Below, piece by piece: positions 27,430 to 34,954 of a stretch of 64,000 nt of DNA. The stretch is from Chitinophaga sp. HK235 (GTDB lineage: Bacteria; Bacteroidota; Bacteroidia; Chitinophagales; Chitinophagaceae), in contig NZ_CP073766.1 in the NCBI RefSeq assembly GCF_018255755.1, forward strand, positions 1,674,001 to 1,738,000. Direction: 5' to 3'. Each line of letters begins with the position of its first letter. Positions within the stretch are counted from its first letter, which is position 1. The translations under genes were made by a program, and so were the position numbers. Under the pieces are notes generated by a model. That model worked only from the letters and a program-made list of their open reading frames with translations. It did no database searches and was not told where the DNA came from.

Positions 27430-28083
27430 ATGAAAATTAAAATGAAACGAACCAGCTTATCACTTACTGCTACCATTATAGGCATCATGGCAATGACAGC
27501 CTGCAAAAGAAATGCGAACGAAACATCCGGACGTAATACAGACACGATCAACTATTCCCTAAACGCAGGCTCTGTCATAGAATGGAAAGGCATTATGCGC
27601 CAGGGATATAACAGCGGCTCTTTTGATATTGACAATAGTAATATTGAAACGAAAAATGGGATAGTTACCAGTGGTACCATTACTATTCCCATCTCCTCTA
27701 TCAAAAATTATAATCTGCCTGATTCCGCATTAAAAGAACAGTTATTACATCACCTTAAAAGCGCCGACTTCTTTAATTTGGCGGTTTACCCCACAGCCAC
27801 CTTTCGTATCAGGCAGGTGCAGCCATATACGGGAGGAGACAGTATCAACCCAACGGCAAAAGCCAATTGTCTTGTTGATGGTAGCTTTACCATGTTGGGA
27901 AAAACCAACCCTGTAACATTTCCTGCGTATATCCATTTCAGTGGGGAACAGATGGAGATAGCTGCCTTCTTTACTATTGACCGTACGAAATGGGGCATGA
28001 CTTATGCGTCTGACTCTTCAGCTGGATTGTTTATCTACAAAGACGTAGCGCTTCGTATGGCAGTTAATGCCCGCCGGAAATAA
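27430..28083 (+). CDS. YceI-like lipoprotein
   Basis: 217 residues with a lipoprotein signal (ATIIGIMAMTACKR). The YceI lipocalin-like fold is indicated by SVIEWKGIMRQGYNSGSFDI, GTITIPISSIKN, HLKSADFFNLAVYPTATFRI and the closing FTIDRTKWGMTY. The domain binds polyisoprenoid or other long lipids in the periplasm. DRTKWGM is the family's typical late motif. Followed by a clear rho-independent terminator. Confidence 0.9.
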   Translation: MKIKMKRTSLSLTATIIGIMAMTACKRNANETSGRNTDTINYSLNAGSVIEWKGIMRQGYNSGSFDIDNSNIETKNGIVTSGTITIPISSIKNYNLPDSALKEQLLHHLKSADFFNLAVYPTATFRIRQVQPYTGGDSINPTAKANCLVDGSFTMLGKTNPVTFPAYIHFSGEQMEIAAFFTIDRTKWGMTYASDSSAGLFIYKDVALRMAVNARRK

Positions 28084-28088
28084 AGAAA

Positions 28089-28126
28089 TGCGTATAACTG
28101 CCCAAGTAGTTATACGCAATCTGTTT
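28089..28126 (+). terminator. Rho-independent terminator after the YceI gene
   Basis: Perfect 11-bp stem TGCGTATAACT (28089-28099) / AGTTATACGCA (28108-28118), 8-base loop, then ATCTGTTTTTT. Starts 6 bases after the stop codon. Confidence 0.85.
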
Positions 28127-28166
28127 TTTAAGCATTAATACCTATCTCCGGCAAATAAACCTGTCC

Positions 28167-28174
28167 TAACTTTG
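28167..28174 (+). promoter_or_regulatory. Candidate -7 box (TAACTTTG) of the response regulator gene
   Basis: Exact TAnnTTTG match. It overlaps an inverted repeat AACTTT (28168-28173) / AAAGTT (28179-28184) that could be an operator. The transcript leader would be about 120 bases. No clean -33 TTTG. Confidence 0.4.
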
Positions 28175-28300
28175 CATTAAAGTTGGCCCCTGATATAAAC
28201 ATCAGACATTACGATACTGTACATGCCACACTAGACCCATGCGGCGGTACACTGGCAACAGCCAATGGCCGGCCCAAGAAAGACATGCTTAAACAGCCTT

Positions 28301-28933
28301 ATGATCCATGTAATTATTTATGACGATACAGACCAGTTCAGGGAAAGCCTATCTGTCCTGATCAACGACTCCGGCACTATGAAAGTGATGGCTGCTTTCA
28401 ACAATTGTGAAACCATCGAAAAAGACATTGCCCAGCTGCAACCGGACGTTATTCTGTTGGATATCGATATGCCTGTCATCACAGGAATTGAAGCGGTGAA
28501 AAGAATCCGGGCTTTCAACACCACAGTAAAAATCCTGATGCTGACCGCTTTCGACGACGATAAAACTGTTTTTGATGCGTTGAAGTATGGTGCCAATGGT
28601 TACCTGCTCAAAAAAACAGTTGCCCCTCGTTTATTAACGTATATCCAGGACGTTTATGAAGGGGGTGCTCCGATGACAGCTTCCATTGTTAAGCAGGTAC
28701 TGCGCATGTTTACGCAGTTTCATCATCTGCCTGCCCATGAATACAATCTGTCTGAAAAGGAAAAGGCAGTGCTTCAGTTGCTGGTGGACGGCAAGAGTTA
28801 CAAAATGGTGGCCGCTCATATGGAGATCTCTATTGATACCGTCCGCACCCATATCCGGAACATCTATGAAGAACTACAGGTCAATTCCAAAAGTGAAGCC
28901 GTCGCCAAAGCCTTGCGGGACAGGATCGTCTGA
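28301..28933 (+). CDS. LuxR/NarL-type response regulator, orphan
   Basis: 210 residues from the ATG at 28301; an upstream ATG at 28265 adds twelve unlikely residues. Receiver domain with acidic pair YDD, phospho-acceptor Asp about residue 54 (VILLDIDMP), LMLTAFDDD and the conserved lysine in GYLLKK. The C-terminal LuxR-type helix-turn-helix reads LSEKEKAVLQLLVDGKSYKMVAAHMEISIDTVRTHIRNIYEEL. No histidine kinase gene is adjacent. It lies head-on to the eight-peptide array, separated by that array's terminator; a role in controlling it is possible but not shown. Confidence 0.93.
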   Translation: MIHVIIYDDTDQFRESLSVLINDSGTMKVMAAFNNCETIEKDIAQLQPDVILLDIDMPVITGIEAVKRIRAFNTTVKILMLTAFDDDKTVFDALKYGANGYLLKKTVAPRLLTYIQDVYEGGAPMTASIVKQVLRMFTQFHHLPAHEYNLSEKEKAVLQLLVDGKSYKMVAAHMEISIDTVRTHIRNIYEELQVNSKSEAVAKALRDRIV

Positions 28934-29005
28934 CAACTGCCTCCCGGAGCATGTGATTTTAGCTCTCCCATACCGGAACCAGTAACCAGGTAAACGGTTG
29001 GCAAC

Positions 29006-29040
29006 AAAAAAGCCGCATTATCCGAATGGATAATGCGGCT
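29006..29040 (-). terminator. Rho-independent terminator of the precursor-peptide array
   Basis: Perfect 13-bp stem AGCCGCATTATCC (29011-29023) / GGATAATGCGGCT (29028-29040) with loop GAAT. On the minus strand it is followed directly by a run of six T. It lies 25 bases after the stop of the last peptide gene. Confidence 0.9.
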
Positions 29041-29065
29041 ATGGAAAACTGTATTGTTGTGAATA

Positions 29066-29257
29066 CTACTGGCAGTACCAGCAAGGCTCCTTCGGAGAAG
29101 GTTGTGTATTGCAGGTTTCGATGATGGTAGTACAGTTGGGCTGATTAGTGATGGGAACAAACCCACCGGCAAGCAGCTGTTGTTGTGTACCATTGAGCAC
29201 TGCGATAGCGGCTTTATTGAAAGCCAGTTTTTTCTTCAGTGATATTTTTTTCTTCAT
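29066..29257 (-). CDS. GG-leader precursor peptide 8 (class I lanthipeptide-like)
   Basis: 63 residues starting MKKKISLKKKLAFNKAAIAV (an upstream frame extension to 29299 is ignored). The leader ends in LNGTQQQLLAGG. The core after GG is about 31 residues, contains CTTIIETCNTQPSPKEPCWYC and ends in Gln. It shares the array's pattern C-x(5,6)-[ST]-C-x-T-x(7)-C-x(2)-C. Last gene of the array, closest to its terminator. The leader resembles Bacteroidota class I lanthipeptide precursors; whether the core is modified is not known. Confidence 0.85.
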   Translation of the reverse strand: MKKKISLKKKLAFNKAAIAVLNGTQQQLLAGGFVPITNQPNCTTIIETCNTQPSPKEPCWYCQ

Positions 29258-29282
29258 AAAAATTTTTAAGCTGGAATAGGTA

Positions 29283-29477
29283 CTACATACAACGCACACA
29301 CATCATTCCGGCAGGAGGAATGGTGGGGCAGGTTCTTTGCTGGCCGGTAGGACAATCAGTCAACCTTGTCAGCTCCAGTCCGCCCGCGATCAGCTGTTGT
29401 TGTCTATCGTTCAGCTGAGCGACAGTTTGTTTGTTGAAAGATAGTTTTCTCTCTATGCTTACTTTTTTCTTTTTCAT
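29283..29477 (-). CDS. GG-leader precursor peptide 7 (class I lanthipeptide-like)
   Basis: 64 residues. Leader KLSFNKQTVAQLNDRQQQLI then AGG. The core of 31 residues begins LELTRLTDC, contains TCPTIPPAGMMCVRC and ends in Met. The first two cysteines are seven residues apart, one more than in most sister peptides; the last three keep the fixed C-x9-C-x2-C spacing. Confidence 0.87.
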   Translation of the reverse strand: MKKKKVSIERKLSFNKQTVAQLNDRQQQLIAGGLELTRLTDCPTGQQRTCPTIPPAGMMCVRCM

Positions 29478-29498
29478 AAGAAGCGTTTGATAAAATAA

Positions 29499-29690
29499 TC
29501 AAGGGCACAGCTGGCAGATGTGGCCACCTGGAGGAATGGTAGCGCAGGAGTCCAGACGGCTAGTGCAATTAACCAGTAAGGTGATGATAGCACCGCCTGC
29601 TATCTGTTGCTGTGCTTCTGCATTCAGCGGAGCTACGGTCTGTTTGTTGAAAGACAGTTTTCTGCTGATGTTTACTTTTTTCTTTTTCAT
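29499..29690 (-). CDS. GG-leader precursor peptide 6 (class I lanthipeptide-like)
   Basis: 63 residues. Leader KLSFNKQTVAPLNAEAQQQI then AGG. Core AIITLLVNCTSRLDSCATIP followed by PGGHICQLCP. This copy has Ser instead of Thr before the second cysteine. The core motif SCATIPPG is nearly the same as TCATIPPG of its neighbour at 29715, pointing to recent tandem duplication. Confidence 0.87.
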   Translation of the reverse strand: MKKKKVNISRKLSFNKQTVAPLNAEAQQQIAGGAIITLLVNCTSRLDSCATIPPGGHICQLCP

Positions 29691-29714
29691 AACGAAAGTT
29701 TTATAGGTGATGAA

Positions 29715-29924
29715 TTAAAGTGTTGCGCAGAATTGACATAACTGGGCCCCCGGAGGGATGGTTGCACAGGTGTCCAGAAAGGTGGGGCAGTTGATTCTGG
29801 TAAAAGTGACGGTAGTAGTAGGAATACCGCCGGCAATCAGTTCCTGCTGGCTCACATTCAGAGCTCCTACGGTGGATTTGCCGAGTGTCAGTTTTTTACT
29901 GAGGGATACTTGTTTCTTTTTCAT
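29715..29924 (-). CDS. GG-leader precursor peptide 5 (class I lanthipeptide-like)
   Basis: 69 residues. Leader KLTLGKSTVGALNVSQQELI then AGG. The core begins IPTTTVTFTRINC, rich in threonine, contains TCATIPPGAQLCQFC and ends ATL. With seven threonines and four cysteines it has ample Thr/Cys for ring formation if a dehydratase and cyclase act on it. Confidence 0.87.
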   Translation of the reverse strand: MKKKQVSLSKKLTLGKSTVGALNVSQQELIAGGIPTTTVTFTRINCPTFLDTCATIPPGAQLCQFCATL

Positions 29925-29951
29925 GGTGATGCTTTTAGTGTGTTGAGGAGT

Positions 29952-30158
29952 TTACAGGGTGTTGCAGAGCTGACAGGGTTTGGTGCGAATGGGTGCGGTT
30001 GCACAGGTTTCGCCCTGGGAATTGCAGGTAATAAGTTGGGTAATAGTAATAGTAGTAACGCCGCCAGCAATCATTTGTTGTTGACTCGCATTCAGAGCGG
30101 CTACGGTAGATTTACCGAGCACCAGTTTTTTGTGGAGGGATACGTTTTTCTTTTTCAT
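29952..30158 (-). CDS. GG-leader precursor peptide 4 (class I lanthipeptide-like)
   Basis: 68 residues from MKKKNVSLHKK (an in-frame ATG at 30179 would add seven residues that the sister peptides lack). Leader KLVLGKSTVAALNASQQQMI then AGG. The core begins VTTITITQLITC, contains TCATAPIRTKPCQLC and ends NTL. Confidence 0.86.
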   Translation of the reverse strand: MKKKNVSLHKKLVLGKSTVAALNASQQQMIAGGVTTITITQLITCNSQGETCATAPIRTKPCQLCNTL

Positions 30159-30163
30159 ATTTA

Positions 30164-30361
30164 TCAGATGGTTGGACATTCATAACAAGGACCAGTACGC
30201 ACGATAGCGGTATGGCAGGTTTCAAAGTAGGTTGGACATGCAGTTAGCCTTGTTTCAACGAACCCGCCTGCAATCTTTTGTTGCTGCAGCATGTTGAGGG
30301 AGGCAACTGTTTCTTTACTGAGCGTTAATTTTCTTTCAAGGTTTGCTTTTTTCTTTTTCAT
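30164..30361 (-). CDS. GG-leader precursor peptide 3 (class I lanthipeptide-like)
   Basis: 65 residues. Leader KLTLSKETVASLNMLQQQKI then AGG. The core begins FVETRLTAC, contains TCHTAIVRTGPCYEC and ends PTI. Only 5 bases separate its stop from the start of peptide 4, so the array is translated as one tight operon here. Confidence 0.87.
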   Translation of the reverse strand: MKKKKANLERKLTLSKETVASLNMLQQQKIAGGFVETRLTACPTYFETCHTAIVRTGPCYECPTI

Positions 30362-30364
30362 ATT

Positions 30365-30574
30365 TTATGCTTTTAGGGTATTGCAGAGCTCACAGGGACC
30401 TGTAGGTGACTGGGCGGTATCACAGGTAACTGCAAATGACTGGCAGTTGATTGGTCTGGTAATGATGACGCCGGCCCCACCTGCGATCTGCTGCTGTTGC
30501 TGCATATTGAGGTTGGCTACTGTCTCTTTGTTGAGCATCAGTTTTCTTTCAAGGTTTGCTTTTCTCTTTTTCAT
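30365..30574 (-). CDS. GG-leader precursor peptide 2 (class I lanthipeptide-like)
   Basis: 69 residues. Leader KLMLNKETVANLNMQQQQQI then AGG. The core begins AGVIITRPINC, contains TCDTAQSPTGPCELC and ends NTLKA. Three bases upstream of peptide 3. It follows a 150-base gap after peptide 1 that may hold its own promoter. Confidence 0.87.
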   Translation of the reverse strand: MKKRKANLERKLMLNKETVANLNMQQQQQIAGGAGVIITRPINCQSFAVTCDTAQSPTGPCELCNTLKA

Positions 30575-30724
30575 AAAATGGGAATTGACTGGCCTGCTTC
30601 AGGCAATACAATACCGTTCGGGCAGGCCCGGGTGAAGGAATAAAGTATTTCCGGAACAAATCACTCCTGATGGCGGCCATCCGGCCGTCAGCGCAGGTTT
30701 AATCCGTAAATAAAAAGGGAACTA

Positions 30725-30916
30725 CTAGCAGAGAATACACTGGTCTTCCGTGTAGCGGAAGGTGTTGCAGGAAGCGTAATTGGTTTCCTGACATTGAACC
30801 TGTCGGGTAATTGGAAGCAAACCACCGGCTATCATGGCCTGATGTTGTGCATTGAGAGCGGCAATTGTTGTTTTGTTGAAAGAAATTTTCCTTTGGACAG
30901 TTGTTTTTTTCTTCAT
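30725..30916 (-). CDS. GG-leader precursor peptide 1 (class I lanthipeptide-like)
   Basis: 63 residues. Leader MKKKTTVQRKISFNKTTIAA then LNAQHQAMIAGG. The core begins LLPITRQVQC, contains SCNTFRYTEDQCILC and ends at the last cysteine. The most divergent copy: the first cysteine spacing is seven, and the residue before the second cysteine is Ser. First gene of the array on the minus strand, set apart from the other seven by 150 bases. Confidence 0.86.
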   Translation of the reverse strand: MKKKTTVQRKISFNKTTIAALNAQHQAMIAGGLLPITRQVQCQETNYASCNTFRYTEDQCILC

Positions 30917-30993
30917 AACAGGAGGATTTTACGGGTTATATTTCAGGTTATATCTTGCTGGCGTAAGGCTAACGACATCCGTATCAATAGTGT

Positions 30994-31012
30994 AATAACT
31001 CACTCAGTTATT
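30994..31012. promoter_or_regulatory. Inverted repeat upstream of the peptide array
   Basis: AATAACT-N5-AGTTATT, 7-bp perfect arms, 78 bases ahead of the first precursor gene and between it and the HxlR gene. On the minus strand it lies about 20 bases behind a TTTTG, where a -7 element would be. Candidate operator; no binding protein can be named. Confidence 0.4.
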
Positions 31013-31101
31013 TCGAGATGCTGAAGATAACAAAATTGAATAGGAAAAAAAATTTTTTCTGCCAGTAGATAAGCCCCCAAAATATACCCGTTCCCGTTGG
31101 C

Positions 31102-31470
31102 TCAAACCAGCTCCTGCCTATCCATTTTCAACAGGTATAATTTTTCCGGTTTATTATCCTTCATATAATCAACGCCCCATTCATACAAGGGCTCAAAGAT
31201 GGCACATAACTTCCTGCCGGACTCGGTCAGCATATACTCCACTCTGGGCGGCACTTCGGGATATACTTTTCTGCAGATGATACCATCCTGCTCCAGCTCT
31301 CTCAGCTGACTGGTAAGTACTTTCTCTGTCAGGTTCTCACCGGTTTTCTTCAGTTCACCATATCTTTTAGGCTGTCCGTCAGACAACATACTGAGTATAT
31401 ACAACTTCCACTTTCCACTAATCGCTTTTACCGCATATGTCAACGGACAATGTAATTTCGGATTTCTCAT
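31102..31470 (-). CDS. HxlR-family winged-helix regulator
   Basis: 122 residues. Family hallmarks are CPLTYAVKAISGKWKLYILSML, GELKKTGENLTEKVLTSQLRELEQDGIICRKVYPEVPPRVEYMLTESG. The conserved cysteine near the N-terminus (Cys8) in this family can act as a redox or electrophile sensor. Divergent from the metallo-hydrolase gene at 31610, with direct repeats of AAAAAGTAA in between, so it most likely represses that gene. Confidence 0.93.
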   Translation of the reverse strand: MRNPKLHCPLTYAVKAISGKWKLYILSMLSDGQPKRYGELKKTGENLTEKVLTSQLRELEQDGIICRKVYPEVPPRVEYMLTESGRKLCAIFEPLYEWGVDYMKDNKPEKLYLLKMDRQELV

Positions 31471-31524
31471 ATTTTTTTAAAAAAATGTGTTCAGGCAGAT
31501 GACTGGTAATCAACAAAACCTACC

Positions 31525-31558
31525 AAAAAGTAAGTATGGCACTAAAAAGTAACTACTT
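31525..31558. promoter_or_regulatory. Candidate HxlR operator
   Basis: Two direct copies of AAAAAGTAA (31525-31533 and 31544-31552) spaced 19 bases start to start. The second is extended into the inverted repeat AAGTA-AC-TACTT (31547-31558). It lies between the divergent hxlR-type gene and the hydrolase gene, just ahead of the latter's -7 box. Confidence 0.55.
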
Positions 31559-31579
31559 CCCGGCGACTATGTAAAGATA

Positions 31580-31587
31580 TACTTTTG
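31580..31587 (+). promoter_or_regulatory. Candidate -7 box (TACTTTTG) of the metallo-hydrolase gene
   Basis: Exact TAnnTTTG match 22 bases before the ATG. The -33 position falls inside or next to the proposed HxlR operator, as expected for repression by steric block. Confidence 0.5.
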
Positions 31588-31609
31588 GCCCCGAAACTAT
31601 CAAACACAT

Positions 31610-32482
31610 ATGAAAAAAGCAGTATTATCAATGCTGACCGCACTGGTTAGCAACTTCGCAGCATCCGCCACTGTAGCCACAGACAGCGCTATGACCATAC
31701 AACTCATCAGGAGCGCCACCGTTAAAGTTGCTGCCAGCAACAAACACATTCTTGTAGATCCTATACTGGCTGACAAAGGAACAGAACCGCCTATCCCGTT
31801 TGCCAACGACAAAAAGATTCCCGGTATAGATCTGCCTTTCAGCAGAGACCTCGTATTAAAAGATGTGGATGCCGTATTGCTCACGCATTACCATCCCGAT
31901 CACTTTGATGAAGCAGCAGAAAAAATGCTGCCTAAAAACATGCTGATATTTTGCCAGCCGGGAGATGATATCAAACTACAGGAAAAAGGATTTACCAACA
32001 CCCGTGTAATCGACAGCAGCCTTACCTGGGAAGGTATCACTATCTCCAGATACCTCTCCAGTCACCATAAAGGTGCTGTTGGCGCCCCACCTTTCGGTAT
32101 CTCTTCTTCCTACTATTTACGGGCAGGCAAACAATCCGTGTTCTTCACTGGTGATGCCATCCTCGATGAGCTGTTAACAAATTCCCTACTGCGCACCCAG
32201 CCACCAGTGATTGTGGCCAATACCGGCGAATGCCAGTTCACACGGGAAAATCCGATACTGGCACCCGGCATCACCATGACACTGACCACCGGTGAACTGA
32301 AAGCCATCACCACACTACTCCCCTCCACTACCATCATCGCTGTACATATGGATGCCATCAATCACTGCAACCTTAGCAAAACAGCGCTGAGAAAATATGT
32401 AAACGATGAAAAGCTGAAAAGCCGTATCGTAGTGCCTAATGAGGGAGATGTTCTTCCCTATAAACAGGTAAACAGAAAATAG
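31610..32482 (+). CDS. MBL-fold metallo-hydrolase (UlaG-like), exported
   Basis: 290 residues with an N-terminal signal-like segment (AVLSMLTALVSNFAASATVA). Metal site motif LLTHYHPDHFDEAA (His-x-His-x-Asp-His, about residues 91-100), later histidine in SSHHKGAVG, and FFTGDAILDE for the bridging Asp. This belongs to the beta-lactamase-like superfamily, nearest in pattern to the UlaG/YtnP-like group rather than to true beta-lactamases. Substrate unknown. Divergent HxlR gene is the likely regulator. Confidence 0.88.
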   Translation: MKKAVLSMLTALVSNFAASATVATDSAMTIQLIRSATVKVAASNKHILVDPILADKGTEPPIPFANDKKIPGIDLPFSRDLVLKDVDAVLLTHYHPDHFDEAAEKMLPKNMLIFCQPGDDIKLQEKGFTNTRVIDSSLTWEGITISRYLSSHHKGAVGAPPFGISSSYYLRAGKQSVFFTGDAILDELLTNSLLRTQPPVIVANTGECQFTRENPILAPGITMTLTTGELKAITTLLPSTTIIAVHMDAINHCNLSKTALRKYVNDEKLKSRIVVPNEGDVLPYKQVNRK

Positions 32483-32536
32483 TCCTGGTTAGTGCAATTA
32501 TCCATAATTTAGGGCTTCATCAAGTAAGGCCCTGCA

Positions 32537-34090
32537 ATGGATCTCTGGCAATATATCAGCATTTTAAGACAACCCGATACAACCGGTATTTTCCGAAAAA
32601 ACAATACTAATGAAAAACTGGAAGCACTGGAAAAGATCCGTGCAGAAGGTTATCCGGGTCTTATCTATCATTTGATACCATTGCTAAGGAATACCACTTA
32701 TCCAGTTATCCGGGAAGCAGTCTGCGATACCATCGTTCATCTGTTCAGGAAAATGAAGGCCAGGGGCAGGTTGTATGAAACAGTCAATCTCTGTGAAATA
32801 TCTAAATCAGATATTGATTTTTATGAAGCTGCCTTTCAAAAAGATCAGCTGATAGTGTTGCTGGCCATCAGTTCACTGAACGAAGACGGCTACCTGCGGG
32901 AGAAGGCTGTTAAAAGACTAGCTGCCTTACAAACACCCGAAGTTGTTCCCTTTCTTATATACCGGTTGGCGGACTGGGTTCCACAGGTCCGCCAATCGGC
33001 TATTGAAGCACTGACACCACTTACACGTCCGGATTTTGTAGATACCTTCGTAGCGCATCTGCCGCTGCTGCAATGGCTCCGGCAGGTACAGAGAACAGAT
33101 CCGGGGCCAGTGGCAGAAGGCATCCGTGATTTTATTATCCATCGCAACAGAGCAGTGGTACTGCAGCATTTCTCCCGTTATCCTGATAAGGCGAGGCTGA
33201 TACTGACACAACAACTTTCCGCCTCCTACACCGGTGATAGCCGGGAGCTGAGCATTTTCATCCGCGACAAACTATATCTCATAAGATTACAGGCCCTGGA
33301 ACATTTTGAAGACCTCTCAACCGCAGCTATCGAAAAACTACTGACTGATAAGTCCCCAAAAGTGCGGATACACACGCTTTACAAGCTGAAAGGCGCAGCT
33401 AACTTCCGCGACATTATACAACGCTCTATTGCTGATGATGCTGCCAGCATCAGATCCTTTGCCCGATTTGTATTGAAAGGAAATGAGATCGATTATAAAA
33501 CCATCTATTATAATAACCTACAGGAAGACCGGCAGATAAGCGGTTCCCTGGCCGGTTTGGCCGAAACAGGCGCGAAAGAATATGCAGCTGCTGTTGAACG
33601 TTTTTTACAACATCCCTTCCCACATATCTGCAGATCTGCGTTTCTGGCCCTAACCAAACTGGATGAACCCAAAGCCCATGTATTCGCGATCACTCATATG
33701 GCTAGTGAGATCCCAGGAATCAGGAAGGTGACCATCGGGTATCTTTCGCGTGTGGCAGGCAAATCTGTGCTGGAAACAGCCAGGCTTCATTTTAAAACCG
33801 GTAGCATCGAAATAAAAAAATCCATGCTGAAGCTATTCAGTCAATCCGGTGGCTGGCCTGCGCTGGCCGATCTCATACTGGGCACGATAGATACACACGA
33901 AAGCATCCGGCTCCTAAGCGCAAATTATCTTGCAACCTGGAAAAACAGGGCTATCACACTTTACACCAAGCCCGCTCCGGAAGATATGAAGCGGGCCAGG
34001 CTTATTTTTGACTTTGCGCATGAACATCATGAAAAAGAAACTTACTTCAGCACAAATCCCCTAACGGGACTTGACTTTTATCTTCGTTAA
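32537..34090 (+). CDS. HEAT-repeat protein
   Basis: 517 residues made of alpha-helical HEAT-type repeats, seen as LLRNTTYPVIREAVCDTIVHLF, YLREKAVKRLAALQTPEVVPFL, WVPQVRQSAIEALTPL, SPKVRIHTLYKLKGAAN and FPHICRSAFLALTKLDEP. There is no signal peptide and no catalytic motif. Such solenoids usually serve as protein-binding scaffolds. It starts 54 bases after the hydrolase gene, and its last 44 bases overlap the end of the convergent desaturase-type gene. Confidence 0.8.
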   Translation: MDLWQYISILRQPDTTGIFRKNNTNEKLEALEKIRAEGYPGLIYHLIPLLRNTTYPVIREAVCDTIVHLFRKMKARGRLYETVNLCEISKSDIDFYEAAFQKDQLIVLLAISSLNEDGYLREKAVKRLAALQTPEVVPFLIYRLADWVPQVRQSAIEALTPLTRPDFVDTFVAHLPLLQWLRQVQRTDPGPVAEGIRDFIIHRNRAVVLQHFSRYPDKARLILTQQLSASYTGDSRELSIFIRDKLYLIRLQALEHFEDLSTAAIEKLLTDKSPKVRIHTLYKLKGAANFRDIIQRSIADDAASIRSFARFVLKGNEIDYKTIYYNNLQEDRQISGSLAGLAETGAKEYAAAVERFLQHPFPHICRSAFLALTKLDEPKAHVFAITHMASEIPGIRKVTIGYLSRVAGKSVLETARLHFKTGSIEIKKSMLKLFSQSGGWPALADLILGTIDTHESIRLLSANYLATWKNRAITLYTKPAPEDMKRARLIFDFAHEHHEKETYFSTNPLTGLDFYLR

Positions 34091-34853
34091 GATTAAATCT
34101 GCGTGCCTGTATCTTATCGTATTCCTTTACATAGTCAGGATGTTCGGTGCCCATCAGCCGGTCCCATACCCGGAAATACAGGCCGTAGTTGCCTTTGAAC
34201 TTACGGTGATGCAGGTTGTGATGCACGGAAGTATTGATCACCTCAAACAACCAGCTATGCCGAAGCCAGCGTGGCATCAACTCATAGCCCAGATGTCCGT
34301 ATACATTGATGATAAAGCCCGTGATGGTAAACAGCAGCACTGTTAGCGGGTGCAGCGGCATGATACAGGTGATCAGCACTAATACACCACCTTCTGCCGC
34401 AGCCTCCAGGAAGTGAAAACTGTACGAAGTCCAGGGAGAAGGATTGATACTTTGATGATGTACCAGATGCGTTAATTTGAATAGTTTAGGATGATGTAAC
34501 AGGCGATGCATCCAGTAGAAATAAGTATCATGCACCACCAGGCTAAGCGCCAGGCTTACGCCGATATACCATATCGGAAAATCATGAATGTCGCTATATA
34601 CAAGCGTATAATGCCGTATCGGCGTATTCAGAATGGCCACCCCAATGACCGTAAACACCAGTGTACTTTGTACGGAATGTAATATTTCCCGGATGAAATC
34701 CTTTCGGGAAGCGTAACGCTGCTGTATCTTCTGTAGTTTTAGCCTGGCGGGGAACAGCAGGTAAAAGATTACAAAAGGTATTCCTGCCAGTAAAAAATAC
34801 CTCAAAAGGGAAATGCTGAAAATACGGACAATGCCTTCTACTATCGTATTCAT
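34047..34853 (-). CDS. Sterol desaturase / fatty acid hydroxylase family protein
   Basis: 268 residues from the ATG at 34853; the longer frame to 34892 begins at TTG. Membrane di-iron enzyme with the eight-histidine pattern HDTYFYWMHRLLHH, HLVHH and HHNLHH, and several hydrophobic segments (LLRYFLLAGIPFVIFYLLF; FPIWYIGVSLALSLVVHD; VLVLITCIMPLHPLTVLLFTI). It hydroxylates or desaturates a lipid; which lipid is not visible. Its 3' end overlaps the HEAT gene by 44 bases. Lies downstream of a Crp-family gene on the same strand. Confidence 0.9.
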   Translation of the reverse strand: MNTIVEGIVRIFSISLLRYFLLAGIPFVIFYLLFPARLKLQKIQQRYASRKDFIREILHSVQSTLVFTVIGVAILNTPIRHYTLVYSDIHDFPIWYIGVSLALSLVVHDTYFYWMHRLLHHPKLFKLTHLVHHQSINPSPWTSYSFHFLEAAAEGGVLVLITCIMPLHPLTVLLFTITGFIINVYGHLGYELMPRWLRHSWLFEVINTSVHHNLHHRKFKGNYGLYFRVWDRLMGTEHPDYVKEYDKIQARRFNLNEDKSQVPLGDLC

Positions 34854-34954
34854 ATGGTCTGATGCTTCATTTTGATTTCTCAAAATTAGCAACAGCAGGC
34901 CCTTTGACAGGTTAACAAAGGATAAGAAAGGACATTAACAAAAGATAATTTCTT

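Noticed and set aside
30575..30724. Possible hairpin and extra promoter in the gap between peptide genes 1 and 2
   Set aside because: The CGGCC/GGCCG stem is short with a 3-base bulge, and the GGCCTGC/GCAGGCC repeat has a long loop; neither is convincing as terminator or operator.
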